Counted from the stretch's first letter, positions 41,114 to 50,906 are shown. The stretch is DNA of 64,000 nucleotides from Actinomadura macra NBRC 14102 (GCF_001552215.1 NZ_BCQT01000019.1:62001-126000); one strand, 5' to 3'. Made by a program: numbers and translations. Notes: generated by a model not told the origin, from the sequence alone.

Positions 41114-41119
41114 TAAGAT
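41114..41119 (+). promoter_or_regulatory. -10 hexamer TAAGAT of the divergent hypothetical gene
   Basis: TAAGAT, 7 bases, GTG 41127: leaderless. Overlaps the -35 region of the recombinase promoter. Confidence 0.6.
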
Positions 41120-41126
41120 CCAGAAC

Positions 41127-41576
41127 GTGACCGACCGGAATCTGTTCGACCAGGTCGGCGAGGTCGTCCGGGGAGCGGCCCCGCCCGCCCTCGGCCGGCT
41201 GCACCTGCACGTCCGCCACAACGGCCTCAAGGCCTGGTTCGGCGACCCCGGGACGCAACGCGAGCACTACGAGGCCCAGATCATCCCTGCCGAGATCGCC
41301 CCCGGCGCCCGCACCCGCGCCCTGGAGATCGGTTTCCACGCCGAACACCCCGCCGAACCCGACAACCAGGCCGTCCTGACCCGCCTCCTCGCCGTCGAAG
41401 CCGCCTGGCGCCCCGACCTCGGCGACGACCCCGACACCGGTGTCTTCCTCGGCCGCGGCATCTGGCGCCGCATCTCCGAGACCTGGCCCGACCCCGACCT
41501 GGACGCCGCCGACGTCCCCTTCGAGATCGGTGTCCGCCTCGTCGACTACATGCGCGCCCTCGAACCCCATCGCTGA
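41127..41576 (+). CDS. Hypothetical protein (conserved-looking)
   Basis: 149 residues, soluble, mixed alpha/beta: 'LHLHVRHNGLKAWFGDP', 'REHYEAQIIPAEIAPGARTRALEIGFHAEHP', 'RLLAVEAAWRPDLGDDPDTGVFLGRGIWRRISETW' and a final helix 'FEIGVRLVDYMRALEP'. I do not recognise the family. Good codon use and the promoter signal 7 bases before GTG say it is a real gene. It shares a 49-base intergenic gap with the recombinase gene; no functional link is proven. Confidence 0.75.
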   Translation: MTDRNLFDQVGEVVRGAAPPALGRLHLHVRHNGLKAWFGDPGTQREHYEAQIIPAEIAPGARTRALEIGFHAEHPAEPDNQAVLTRLLAVEAAWRPDLGDDPDTGVFLGRGIWRRISETWPDPDLDAADVPFEIGVRLVDYMRALEPHR

Positions 41577-41693
41577 CCGCCACGGGCACCACGAACCCGC
41601 GGCCGCCGCGCCGGGCCCAGACGCCCGGGGGAGAGGTGACGCTCAATCCTGGACGGACCGGGTAGAGCACCCTGGACGAGGGGAGGGAGAGCC

Positions 41694-42398
41694 GTGGTCG
41701 CGGTCGGCACGTCCGGATGGCAGTACACCGACTGGCGCGGCGTGCTCTACCCCTCTGGCCTGCCGCAACACCGCTGGCTCCACCACTACGCGCAAGAGTT
41801 CCGCACCGTGGAGAACAACAACGCCTTCTACCGCCTGCCCGACCACGCCACGTTCGAGCGGTGGCGCGACGCCACCCCGCCGGGGTTCGTCATGGCCGTC
41901 AAGGCCAGCCGGTATCTCACCCACATGAAACGGCTGCACGACCCGCGGGAACCCGTCGCGCGTCTCATGGACGCCGCCGGGGGACTGGGCGGCAAGCTCG
42001 GCCCCGTCCTGCTGCAACTGCCGCCGACCCTGCGGTGCGCCCCCGAGCGCCTCGATGCCTGCCTGCGCTGCTTCCCCCGCGGCGTCCGCGTGGCCGTGGA
42101 GCCCCGGCACCCGTCCTGGTGGACGGGGGAGGTCCGTCGCGTCCTGGAACGCCGCGGGGCCGCTCTGTGCTGGGCCGACCGCCTCGGCAGGCCGATCACC
42201 CCGCTGTGGCGGACGGCCGACTGGCTCTACCTGCGGCTCCACGAGGGCGCCGCGTCCCCGAGGCCGCTGTACGGGGACCGCGCCCTGAGAAGCTGGGCCC
42301 ATCGTATCGCGCCCGCAGACGACGCCTACGTCTATTTCAACAACGACCAGGGCGCCGCCGCCATCCGCAACGCCCACCGCTTCATCACCCTCACCTAA
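41694..42398 (+). CDS. DUF72 (YecE-like) protein
   Basis: 234-residue TIM-barrel-like DUF72 protein: 'AVGTSGWQYTDWRGVLYP' (start motif 'GtSGWxYxxW'), 'FRTVENNNAFYRLP' ('E.N.tFY'), 'FVMAVKASRYLTHMKRL' ('fvvk.sr.iTH'), 'LGPVLLQLPP' and 'AYVYFNNDQGAAAIRNA' ('YvYFNNd..g.A..NA'). The family is universal in bacteria but without a firm reaction. GTG 41694 follows GGGAGGGAG. Confidence 0.93.
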   Translation: MVAVGTSGWQYTDWRGVLYPSGLPQHRWLHHYAQEFRTVENNNAFYRLPDHATFERWRDATPPGFVMAVKASRYLTHMKRLHDPREPVARLMDAAGGLGGKLGPVLLQLPPTLRCAPERLDACLRCFPRGVRVAVEPRHPSWWTGEVRRVLERRGAALCWADRLGRPITPLWRTADWLYLRLHEGAASPRPLYGDRALRSWAHRIAPADDAYVYFNNDQGAAAIRNAHRFITLT

Positions 42399-42907
42399 CC
42401 CGACAAAAGACAACAAACTATGTAAAGCAGACAGAAGCTGAATTCTGTTCGGTATCAGAACCAGAACCCCGAAGCCCTGACCGGCGCCGCATCCACCACC
42501 TATCCACCACATCCAGATCCGGCAGCCGGCGCCCCCGAAGGTTCTGACATGCTCGGCGCCGGTCGGCGCGGCGCGGCGTGGGTCCGAACCGTCCGCGCGG
42601 CCCGCCGAGGCGGGCCGACGCCGGCCCACCAGACCCGCCCACATTGATGATCTTGACCTTGACGCAAGATTATCCGGGCGATTGAGCTGATGGCCGCGAA
42701 CCGCCCGGCCACCTCACCGATCCCCGGGCCCGGACGAGTCGCCGACTCAAATAGCTCCCGGACGCTCCAGGTGTAACCGGCGCACGAAAGTGACCGACTT
42801 GCCCCCTTCTCACGGGGTCTGATCGTTGGTCGATAATGAACATTATGTTAAGTAGCGGTGATCCCCGGGGCGGTTGATCGCGGCGGGGTGAGGGTCGGCC
42901 GCCGGGG
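42399..42907. other. 509-base gap with several dyads, no gene seen
   Basis: No convincing coding sequence. The start (42405-42460) is AT-rich. Later it holds ATCTTG-N9-CAAGAT (42650-42670) with two TTGAC words in the loop, CCGGGCG...CGCCCGG (42674-42680 with 42702-42708), and a palindrome ATAATG-AA-CATTAT (42833-42846). This could be a small RNA locus with its promoter, or the remains of a deleted gene. Confidence 0.4.
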
Positions 42908-44428
42908 TCAGGTGAGGTGGTGGAGGGCGTCGCCGATGGCGGCGATGCCCCCGGTGATGCTCGAGGGCGTCGCGGCGGCGTAGCCGAGGACCAGTCCGGG
43001 GCGGTGGCGGCGCTGTCCGTGCCACGACAGTGGCTGGGTTTTCACGCCGCGTGCCAGAGCGGCGGCGGCCAGGGCGGTGTCGGGGAAGGTTCCGGGGAAG
43101 GTGACGGTCAGGTGCAAGCCGGCGGCGGCGCCGTGGACGACCGCGCCGGGCAGGTGCGCCCGGATCGCGGTGATCATTGTGTCGCGGCGGCGGCGGTGCC
43201 GGCGGCGCAGCAGCCGCAGGTGCCGCTCCATCTCCCCCGATTCCATCAGCCGCGCCAAGACCAGTTGCGGCAGGGCCGCGTTGCCGAGGTCGGCGAATCG
43301 TTTGGCGTCCACGAGCGCGTCGCGGTGACCGGGTGGCGCGAGGACCCAGCCGATCCGCAGCGCGGGTGCCAGCAGTTTGGACACGCTTCCGGCGTAGAAG
43401 AGGCGTTCGGTGAGCATGGAGCGCAGTGCCGCGACGGGCGGCCGGTCGTAGCGGTGCTCGGCGTCGTAGTCGTCCTCGATGACGATGCCGCCGGCCGCGT
43501 TCCAGTGCATCAGGTCCCGGCGGCGGGGTCCGTCCAGGACGACGCCGGTGGGGAACTGGTGGGCGGGGGTCAGGAGCACGGCCGGCGCGCCGGAGGCGCG
43601 GAGCCGGTCGACGCGGACGCCGCCGGCGTCGACGGGGATCGGTGGGGTGCCCATCCCCCAGTACGCCAGGTGCTGGCGGGTGCCGAGGGAGCCGGGGTCT
43701 TCGACGGCGATGTCCTGGATGCCGTCGCCGGTCAGGACGCGGGCCAGGAGCCCGAGGGCCTGTGCGGTGCCCGCGACGATGATGATGTCGTCGGGGTCGG
43801 CGCGGATCCCTCGGTTGCGGGCCAGCCACGCCGCGACGGCGGTGCGCAGTGCGGGTGTCCCGCGCGGGTCGCCGTAGCCGAGGGCGGGTGCCGACAGCTC
43901 GGCCAGGACGGACCGTTCGGCGCGCAGCCACGCCGCTCGGGGGAATGCCGCCAGGTCGGGTACGCCGGGTGACAGGTCGACGCGGGCGGGTGCGGCGCGG
44001 AGCGCGTCGAACACCTCGCTGCCCGGAACGCCGGGGAAGGCGCTGTCGGTGGTGTCGGCTAGTTCGGTTCGTGCCGGCGGCGCGGCGGGGTGCGGCGGTG
44101 TCGGCGAGGAAGGCGGGGGTGGGGCGAGGGGTGCGGCGACGACGACGGTGCCGCCGCGTCCGCGTCCGGCGACGTGTCCGTCGTCGACGAGCCGCTGGTA
44201 TGCCTCGGTGACCACGCCCCGTGACACGCCCAGGTCCGCGGCCAGGACGCGGCTGGCCGGCAGGCGGCCGCCCAGCGGGAGCCGGCCGTCGCCGATCGCG
44301 TCGCGTAGCCGGCCCGCCAGCCAGTCCGAGAGCCCACCCGGCGGGGCGTCGGCGGGGTCCAGTTGCAGGAAGTCCGCGCCGGTCCCCGTTATGGTCCGGT
44401 CATCGCCCGCATCATTGGACCTGTTCAT
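42908..44428 (-). CDS. MocR-type regulator (GntR HTH + aminotransferase-like domain)
   Basis: 506 residues. N-terminal GntR winged helix (about 30-100: 'LSDWLAGRLRDAIGDGRLPLGGRLPASRVLAADLGVSRGVVTEAYQRLVDDGHVAG'), a Pro-rich linker, then a fold-type I aminotransferase-like domain with 'GYGDPRGTPALRTAVAAWLA', 'IVIEDDYDAEHRYD' (Asp for the pyridine N) and 'FYAGSVSKLLAPALRIGW' (PLP Lys). MocR proteins bind PLP or an amino-compound adduct and activate a divergent gene, here a methyltransferase 29 bases away. CACAAT lies 6 bases before ATG. Confidence 0.94.
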   Translation of the reverse strand: MNRSNDAGDDRTITGTGADFLQLDPADAPPGGLSDWLAGRLRDAIGDGRLPLGGRLPASRVLAADLGVSRGVVTEAYQRLVDDGHVAGRGRGGTVVVAAPLAPPPPSSPTPPHPAAPPARTELADTTDSAFPGVPGSEVFDALRAAPARVDLSPGVPDLAAFPRAAWLRAERSVLAELSAPALGYGDPRGTPALRTAVAAWLARNRGIRADPDDIIIVAGTAQALGLLARVLTGDGIQDIAVEDPGSLGTRQHLAYWGMGTPPIPVDAGGVRVDRLRASGAPAVLLTPAHQFPTGVVLDGPRRRDLMHWNAAGGIVIEDDYDAEHRYDRPPVAALRSMLTERLFYAGSVSKLLAPALRIGWVLAPPGHRDALVDAKRFADLGNAALPQLVLARLMESGEMERHLRLLRRRHRRRRDTMITAIRAHLPGAVVHGAAAGLHLTVTFPGTFPDTALAAAALARGVKTQPLSWHGQRRHRPGLVLGYAAATPSSITGGIAAIGDALHHLT

Positions 44429-44437
44429 CAGGCCATT

Positions 44438-44447
44438 GTGGCGCCAC
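44438..44447. promoter_or_regulatory. Palindrome GTGGCGCCAC between MocR and methyltransferase
   Basis: Perfect 10-bp palindrome in a 29-base gap between two start codons. It overlaps the MocR -10-like CACAAT (44435-44440, minus). It could be a control site, but short GC palindromes are common here. Confidence 0.35.
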
Positions 44448-44457
44448 GGTGGGCTCC

Positions 44458-45327
44458 ATGGGAACACGCACCGGGACGCATACGGGGGCGGCGCGGCGCT
44501 ATGTCCACGGTTACTCCGAGGACGAGACACGCCGGCTCGGGGATCAGGCCGACACCCTTGCGGCGCTGCTGCACGACGGGACCGCCTATCCCCCGGGCAG
44601 CCGCGTGTTGGAGGCCGGTTGTGGTGTGGGCGCCCAGACGGTGCACCTGGCCGCGTCCAGTCCCGGTGCGGACGTGGTCGCGGTGGATGTGTCGGCCGCG
44701 TCGTTGGCGCGGGCCCATGCCCGTCTGACGGCCCTCTCCCCCGTCCCGGCCGCCGGTGGGCTGTCAGCGGGCGCCGGGCGGGTGGAGTTCGTGCGCGCCG
44801 ACCTGCACGCGCTGCCGTTCGCCGACGCCGAGTTCGATCATGTGTTCGTGTGTTTCGTGCTGGAGCACCTGCCCGACCCGGCGGCGGCGCTGGCGGCGGT
44901 GCGGCGGGTCCTGCGGCCCGGCGGGACGATCACTGTGATCGAGGGCGACCACGGGTCGGCGTTCTTCCACCCCGACAGCGCCGCCGCCCGCGCCGCGATC
45001 GGCCATCTGGTGCGGTTGCAGGGCGCCGCGGGTGGTGACGCGCTGCTGGGCCGCCGCCTCCAGCCGCTGCTGTCGGCCGCCGGGTTCGAGCGTGTCGAGG
45101 TCCGTCCCCGCACCGTCTACGCCGACCGGACGCGGCCGACGCTGATGGAGGGTTTCACTCGTGCCACGTTCATCGCGATGGTCGCGGCCGTCCGTGACGC
45201 GGCCGTCGCCGCCGGGCTCACCGATCCCGGGTCCTTTGATCGGGGCATCGCCGACCTGGAGGCCACGGCCCGTGAGGGTGGGACGTTCCACTACACCTTC
45301 GTCAAGGGTGTGGCCGTCAACCCGTGA
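44458..45327 (+). CDS. Class I SAM methyltransferase (UbiE/Methyltransf_11-like)
   Basis: 289 residues: 'YVHGYSEDETRRLGDQADTLAALLHDGTAYPPGSRVLEAGCGVGAQTVHLA' with motif I at about residue 50, 'VAVDVSAASLARAHAR', 'LHALPFADAEFDHVFVCFVLEHLPDPAAALAAVRRVLRPGG' and a C-terminal segment typical of the family that methylates small aromatic or polyketide-like substrates. Divergent from the MocR gene and likely its target. Ends 86 bases before two strong hairpins. Confidence 0.93.
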   Translation: MGTRTGTHTGAARRYVHGYSEDETRRLGDQADTLAALLHDGTAYPPGSRVLEAGCGVGAQTVHLAASSPGADVVAVDVSAASLARAHARLTALSPVPAAGGLSAGAGRVEFVRADLHALPFADAEFDHVFVCFVLEHLPDPAAALAAVRRVLRPGGTITVIEGDHGSAFFHPDSAAARAAIGHLVRLQGAAGGDALLGRRLQPLLSAAGFERVEVRPRTVYADRTRPTLMEGFTRATFIAMVAAVRDAAVAAGLTDPGSFDRGIADLEATAREGGTFHYTFVKGVAVNP

Positions 45328-45413
45328 GGGCCTTCCCGGGGCGGGCCGCGATGACGGCCCTGGCCGGTGCACCGCTCGCTGCGGGGGCCGGAGGGGCGGG
45401 TCGGCGCCGGGTC

Positions 45414-45454
45414 CCGCAGCGCCCCCGGCCGTCTGGCGGCCGGGGGCGCTGCGG
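45414..45454. terminator. Perfect 18-bp hairpin
   Basis: Arms 45414-45431 and 45437-45454 are perfectly complementary, with a 5-base loop TCTGG. Sits between two convergent genes (45327 and 45512). Confidence 0.8.
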
Positions 45455-45485
45455 CACCGGCTCGTTGCGGGGCGAGCCGGTGCCG
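45452..45485. terminator. Perfect 13-bp hairpin next to the first
   Basis: Arms 45452-45464 and 45473-45485, 8-base loop. It shares three bases with the preceding hairpin, so the two are mutually exclusive at the junction or stack coaxially. Confidence 0.7.
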
Positions 45486-45511
45486 GTGGCGCCGATACCG
45501 GAGGAAACGGG

Positions 45512-47275
45512 TCAGGGGCGGGTGAGTTCGGCGCGCATCCGGTCCAGGCCCATCGGCCCCAGCGCCAGTGCGCGGCGGTGGAAGTCCTTGAGGTCGAACG
45601 ACGCGCCCGCGCGGGCGCGTGCCACCTCCCGGGCTTCCAGCCACACCTTCTCCCCCACCTTGTAGGCGATGGCCTGCGCCGGAAGTCCCAGATACCGGTC
45701 GATCTCGAAGTTGATCGCCGCCTCCGGCTGGGGGCCCGCGTGGGCCCGCAGGAACTCCAGCCCGAGCTGCGGCGTCCACCGCTCGCCCTCGTGAAAGCCG
45801 GCGCCTGCGGGGATCTTCAGTTCCAGGTGCATCCCGATGTCCAGGATGACCCGGGCCGCGCGGAACTGCTGCCCGCCCGCGAGCATCCCCAGCCGGTGCG
45901 CCGGATCGTGGTAGTAGCCGAGCTCTCCCATGAGCCGTTCGGCGTACAGGCCCCACCCCTCGCAGTACCCGGGGTACAGCTCGCTGGACAGCCGCTGGAA
46001 CCGGTTCAGGCCGGTGTTCAGGATGGTCACGCCGAGCTGCAGGTGATGCCCGGGGACACCCTCGTGGAACATGATGCCCGGCACCGTCCACGTCACGATG
46101 TCCTGGTCACGGTCCTTGACCGTCCACCACACCCTGCCCGGACGCGACAGGTCCTCCGAGGGCGCCAGGTAGTAGACGCCCGACTCCACCGGCGGGATCC
46201 GGCACTCGATCCGCCGCAGCGGCTCGGGGATGTCGAAGTGGACGCCGTCCAGGTCGCCGATGGCACGGTCGGCCAGTTCCTGGATCCAGGCCCGGAACGC
46301 GTCCGCGCCGCGGATGCGGTAGGCGGGGTCGGCGTCCAGCGCGGCGCGCACCGCCGGCAGCGGTTCGCCCGGCAGGATCCGCTCCCCCGCCTCGTCCATC
46401 TCGGTCTCGATCCGGGCCAGTTCCTCCCAGCCCCACGCGTAGGTCTCCTCCAGGTCCAGGGTGGTGCCGAGCAGGTCGCGGACGCCCAGCTGGTACCGGT
46501 CGGCGCCCAACGCGTCCCGTTCGGGCGCGCGGGCGGCGAGCTCCCCGGACAGGAACTCCGCGAACTCGGTGAGCGCCCGGGACGCGTCGGCGACGGCGTC
46601 GTCCAGTTCGGCGCGTAGCGGGCCGGCGCCGTGCCGGGCGGCGAGTTCGGCCAGGCAGCCGGGGGTCTCCAGGCAGCCCTGGACATTGCGGGCAACCTGG
46701 CGGCGCGCGATGACCCGCCCGTTCTGGCAGGCCGCGACCAGGCCGGTGCGCAGCGCGTCCAGGGCGCCCGGCAGCGCCCTCAGCCGGCCCCGGACGGCGT
46801 CCCAATCGGTGTCAGGGCCGCGGTCCAGCAGCTCGATCGCGATGCGGAGCCGCTGTAGTGGCCCCTCCAGCGTGTTCAGGGCCGTGTCGTGGACACGGGC
46901 GTCGTGCAGGGCCAGGTCGGTCTCCAGCCGTTCTCGCAGCACGGCCGCGGCGATCCGGTCGCAGTCGGCCTCCGTCCCTGGCGCGGTGCCCGCGGCGGTG
47001 CCGGGAACGGTTCGGGGGGTGGTGCTTGGCGGGGAGTCCGGCGCGGTGCCGCCGGAACCGGCGGCGGAAGCGGAAGCGGGGGGCGCGGCGGGAGCCAGGG
47101 CGTCCAGGCGGGCGAGGGTGGCGCGTGCCAGGTCGGCGCGGGCCGCCAGCCCGTCGGGGCCGTAGTCGGTCAGACGGGAGTCCTGCCCGGCGATCCCCAT
47201 GATCGCCGCCTGGCACGGGTCCAGGACGGCGAGCTCGTCCATGTAACGGTCGACGAGGTCATCCAGTGCGGTCAT
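45512..47275 (-). CDS. DUF885 metallopeptidase-like protein
   Basis: 587-residue DUF885 protein. 'MFHEGVPGHHLQLGVTILN' (HExxxxH/H zinc-type motif, about residue 395) and 'YCEGWGLYAERLMGELGYY' are the family hallmarks; the N-terminal half is helical with 'YMDELAVLDPCQAAIMGI'. Members are thought to be zinc carboxypeptidase-like enzymes; no signal peptide is visible, so cytoplasmic. A low-complexity Thr/Pro/Ala stretch lies at about residues 60-95. TAGCCT stands 6 bases before ATG, suggesting a leaderless message. Confidence 0.9.
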   Translation of the reverse strand: MTALDDLVDRYMDELAVLDPCQAAIMGIAGQDSRLTDYGPDGLAARADLARATLARLDALAPAAPPASASAAGSGGTAPDSPPSTTPRTVPGTAAGTAPGTEADCDRIAAAVLRERLETDLALHDARVHDTALNTLEGPLQRLRIAIELLDRGPDTDWDAVRGRLRALPGALDALRTGLVAACQNGRVIARRQVARNVQGCLETPGCLAELAARHGAGPLRAELDDAVADASRALTEFAEFLSGELAARAPERDALGADRYQLGVRDLLGTTLDLEETYAWGWEELARIETEMDEAGERILPGEPLPAVRAALDADPAYRIRGADAFRAWIQELADRAIGDLDGVHFDIPEPLRRIECRIPPVESGVYYLAPSEDLSRPGRVWWTVKDRDQDIVTWTVPGIMFHEGVPGHHLQLGVTILNTGLNRFQRLSSELYPGYCEGWGLYAERLMGELGYYHDPAHRLGMLAGGQQFRAARVILDIGMHLELKIPAGAGFHEGERWTPQLGLEFLRAHAGPQPEAAINFEIDRYLGLPAQAIAYKVGEKVWLEAREVARARAGASFDLKDFHRRALALGPMGLDRMRAELTRP

Positions 47276-47281
47276 CGCCCA

Positions 47282-47287
47282 AGGCTA
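47282..47287 (-). promoter_or_regulatory. -10-like TAGCCT before DUF885 gene
   Basis: Minus-strand TAGCCT, 6 bases, ATG 47275. Confidence 0.45.
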
Positions 47288-47375
47288 CGGCGCGCCGCCC
47301 CGGTAGGGCGATCATGTGTCCGTGAGCGTTCCCGGGGAACCACCCGCCCCGCGGGCCACGATCTTCACCGGTGTG

Positions 47376-48086
47376 TCACCCGGGCGCCATCCGCCCGTCG
47401 CCGTCACGTTCGGCACCACCGTCCCCACCCGTCTCGGCAGCCGAGTCGCCTGGGGCTGTGACCTGCGTGGACCGCCGGGGCCGCCGGGACGGTGAGGGCC
47501 GCCGGGGGTGCGCGGCGGCGACCCAGCCGTCGGCGGTGGCGGCCAGCCACGCGATGCCCGCGTCTGCGCGTGCCCGGTCGCCGGTGTTCAGGACGTCCAG
47601 TTGCAGACCCGCGAACACCGCGTTCTGAACCGTCGCATAATGCCGTGCGTCCGGGTCCGTAACCCCCCGTGTCCGAAACGAGGCGGCAACGAACTCGACG
47701 CGGTCGGCCAGCAGCCGCGTCACCTGACCCGCCAGCCGCCCGCCCGCCGCCAGACCCTCGATCTCGTGGACGAGTCGTGTGAACGGCAGGTTCTCCTCGG
47801 CCAGCTGCCGCTCCCACGCCGCCTGGACGATCTCGCCCATCGGGCGCTCGCCGTCCCAGCCCGGCAGCGCCCGCAGCCGTTCGCGCTGCAGCTCGTCCAG
47901 CCGCGCCAGCACCGCCCCCACCAGCTCGGCCTTGTCGGCGAAATGATGCGTCAGCACCCGCGTGCTCTGCCCCAGATGCCCGGCCAGGGGCCGCATCGAC
48001 AGCCCCGCCAGGCCGTGCGCGGCCAGATAGTCGATCACCTGGTCGAGCAGTTCGGTGCGGCGCCCCCGATCGCGCGGCCTGCCCAC
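47376..48086 (-). CDS. TetR family transcriptional regulator
   Basis: 236 residues. The N-terminal TetR helix-turn-helix is at about 3-55 ('RRTELLDQVIDYLAAHGLAGLSMRPLAGHLGQSTRVLTHHFADKAELVGAVLARL'), and the rest is an all-helical ligand-binding domain ending in a basic, low-complexity tail. GTG 48086 has GGAGGGGG at the right distance; an in-frame GTG at 48092 sits almost on it. It follows the LysE-type exporter gene by 83 bases on the same strand and may regulate it. Confidence 0.9.
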   Translation of the reverse strand: MGRPRDRGRRTELLDQVIDYLAAHGLAGLSMRPLAGHLGQSTRVLTHHFADKAELVGAVLARLDELQRERLRALPGWDGERPMGEIVQAAWERQLAEENLPFTRLVHEIEGLAAGGRLAGQVTRLLADRVEFVAASFRTRGVTDPDARHYATVQNAVFAGLQLDVLNTGDRARADAGIAWLAATADGWVAAAHPRRPSPSRRPRRSTQVTAPGDSAAETGGDGGAERDGDGRMAPG

Positions 48087-48169
48087 CGCCACCCCCTCCG
48101 GTGCCCTGACTCGATGAGCTTCCTCCCCCGCCGGGTACCCGTCCCGGCGGCCGGACGTGCAGGTGGGCT

Positions 48170-48832
48170 CTACCGGGCCTCGGCGGCCAGCCGCACTCCC
48201 AGCCCCACCAGCACCACGCCCGACAGCTGTTCCAGCCGCCGCCGTACCACCGGACGGCCCAGCACCCGCCGCGCCGAGCCGACCAGCCACACCACCGCCG
48301 CGTACCACGCCAGGTCGATCAGGGCCCACAGCACCGAGAACCCCGCCAGCGTCACCGGCACCGACCATCCGTCCGGGACGAACTGCGGCAGGAACGACAC
48401 CGCGAACACCCCCGCCTTCGGGTTCGCGACATTGGTGACCAGGCCCAGCCGGAAACACCGCCACCCCGACACGCGGTCCTCACCGGCGCCGCCCGCGTCC
48501 ATCCCGTCCATGATGCCGGGGTCCTGCGCCCCGTCACCGGACGCGCCGCGCCGCGCCCGCCACAACGCCCGCACGCCGAACCACACCAGCACCGCCGCGC
48601 CCGCGACCCGGAGCCCGTCATAGGCCAGCCGCGACGCCGCCAGCAGCGCCGACAGTCCCACCGCCGCCGCCAGCCCCCACACCAGCACCCCGGCCTCGTT
48701 CCCCAGGACCGTCGCCAGCCCGCCGCGGCGCCCCGTCCGCAACGACTGACGCATGATCACGACTGTGCTCGGGCCCGGCGCCACCGCGATCAGCACGGCC
48801 GCGCCCGTGAAAGCGATCAGACTTTCCAGCAT
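48170..48832 (-). CDS. LysE/RhtB family amino-acid exporter
   Basis: 220-residue six-helix LysE-type translocator: 'LIAFTGAAVLIAVAPGPSTVVIMRQSLRTGRRGGLATVLGNEAGVLVWGLAAAVGLSALL' is the classic start with 'APGP', and 'RLGLVTNVANPKAGVFAVSFLPQFV' the second conserved block ('G.l.nl.NPK...ff..flPqF'). An acidic Gly/Asp-rich loop of about 25 residues separates the two halves. Probably exports an amino acid or related metabolite under control of the TetR protein downstream. Confidence 0.93.
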   Translation of the reverse strand: MLESLIAFTGAAVLIAVAPGPSTVVIMRQSLRTGRRGGLATVLGNEAGVLVWGLAAAVGLSALLAASRLAYDGLRVAGAAVLVWFGVRALWRARRGASGDGAQDPGIMDGMDAGGAGEDRVSGWRCFRLGLVTNVANPKAGVFAVSFLPQFVPDGWSVPVTLAGFSVLWALIDLAWYAAVVWLVGSARRVLGRPVVRRRLEQLSGVVLVGLGVRLAAEAR

Positions 48833-48911
48833 CCCCTCATGCTGCCCACCCCCACGCCACCACGCAACGCAAAAACCCAGCACCAAACCCCACAGAACGC
48901 CGCCAACCAGG

Positions 48912-49673
48912 TCAGACCGGACCACCGTCGTCTCCGCCGCCACCCGACGGCGACGGACCCGGCGTCGTCGGAGCCGACGGGCTCACCGGCGGCGGAGACG
49001 GCGACGGCCGCGGCGACGACGGCTTCCGCGACGGTGAGGGCACCTGCGCCGTCGGCGTCGGCTCCGGCGGCAACGGCGGCGGCTCCTTCGCCTTCGGCTG
49101 GCACGCGAACAACACCCCCATCAGCAACGCCAGCACCACCAACGCCGCCGCCAACGACAGCACCGCCGCCACCAAGTTCCGCTCCGGCGGCCGCTCCCCC
49201 ACCACCTCCGGCCCCGGAACCGGCCGCTCCAGCGGACGATCCAACGCCGGCTCCCCCGACCCCAACCAGTACGGCTGAAACCCCGGCCCCCGCCGCCCCC
49301 ACCGGCCCCGGAACGACCCCTCCAACAACACCGGCTCCAAGAACCGCTCCGCGCCCGCCCGCTCCGCCTCATACGCCGTCGCCACCCACGGCGCCGGACC
49401 ATCCGGCTGCGCCGCCACCACCGGCGCCGGCCCACCCGGCACCAGCCCCGGCACCCCACCCCGCCCCGGCACCGCCGCGTTGATCGCCGCCCGGAACCGG
49501 TCCCGCGCCGCCGCATCCCCCGCCGCGCCCCGGTTCAGAACCGCCACGCTCGCGCGCCGCCCCTCCCCGTCCACCCCCAGGAACACGATCCCCGCCGGCG
49601 TCTCCGACAACCGCGCCGACAAGCGATACGGCCCCAACTGCGCGGGATCACCCGGGGGCAACGGCCTCGACAT
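48912..49673 (-). CDS. Membrane protein with degenerate kinase-like N-lobe
   Basis: 253 residues. The N-terminus 'DPAQLGPYRLSARLSETPAGIVFLGVDGEGRRASVAVLN' has the shape of the Ser/Thr kinase ATP loop ('GPYrL..rLG.GGmG.VyLG'), but the glycines are lost and no catalytic loop follows. It is followed by an Arg/Gly-rich segment, one membrane helix ('LVAAVLSLAAALVVLALLMGVLFAC', about 168-192) and a Pro/Ser/Thr-rich extracellular tail of about 60 residues. I infer a pseudokinase-derived membrane protein. It is divergent from the MoxR operon across 216 bases. Confidence 0.7.
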   Translation of the reverse strand: MSRPLPPGDPAQLGPYRLSARLSETPAGIVFLGVDGEGRRASVAVLNRGAAGDAAARDRFRAAINAAVPGRGGVPGLVPGGPAPVVAAQPDGPAPWVATAYEAERAGAERFLEPVLLEGSFRGRWGRRGPGFQPYWLGSGEPALDRPLERPVPGPEVVGERPPERNLVAAVLSLAAALVVLALLMGVLFACQPKAKEPPPLPPEPTPTAQVPSPSRKPSSPRPSPSPPPVSPSAPTTPGPSPSGGGGDDGGPV

Positions 49674-49889
49674 GCCGCCACACTAACAACCCGCCCCCGC
49701 CCCGACGGCCCGCAAACCCCCACCCGACCACACCCGGAACCCCACCCCGCCCCCGCCCGTATAACCCTCCGAACACACCCCCCAACCGATCACCTCCGAC
49801 ACGCAGGTATCCGGCACGAACGGGTACAAGTGATCGCGTAGGGTCAGAAGGCGCCCGCCCGCACACCCGAGGACACCGAGGGACACCAG
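49674..49889. promoter_or_regulatory. Gap before MoxR operon
   Basis: 216 bases, C-rich on the plus strand in its left half. A TAGGGT (about 49838-49843) could be a -10 for moxR. GAGGACACC and GAGGGACACC form a near-perfect direct repeat just before the ATG and include the ribosome site. Confidence 0.4.

Positions 49890-50902
<1,013 letters not shown>

Positions 50903-50906
<4 letters not shown>

Noticed and set aside
42650..42670. MerR operator
   Set aside because: The dyad and TTGAC words are suggestive, but no MerR gene or target gene lies next to it, so I list it only as a feature of the gap.
42418..42712. Short open frames in the 42.4-42.9 kb gap
   Set aside because: No ribosome sites, no recognisable motif and Arg/Gly/Pro-rich translations typical of chance frames.
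45414..45485. Hairpins as ends of an insertion sequence
   Set aside because: No transposase, no target duplication and no second copy in the window; their place between convergent genes fits terminators.
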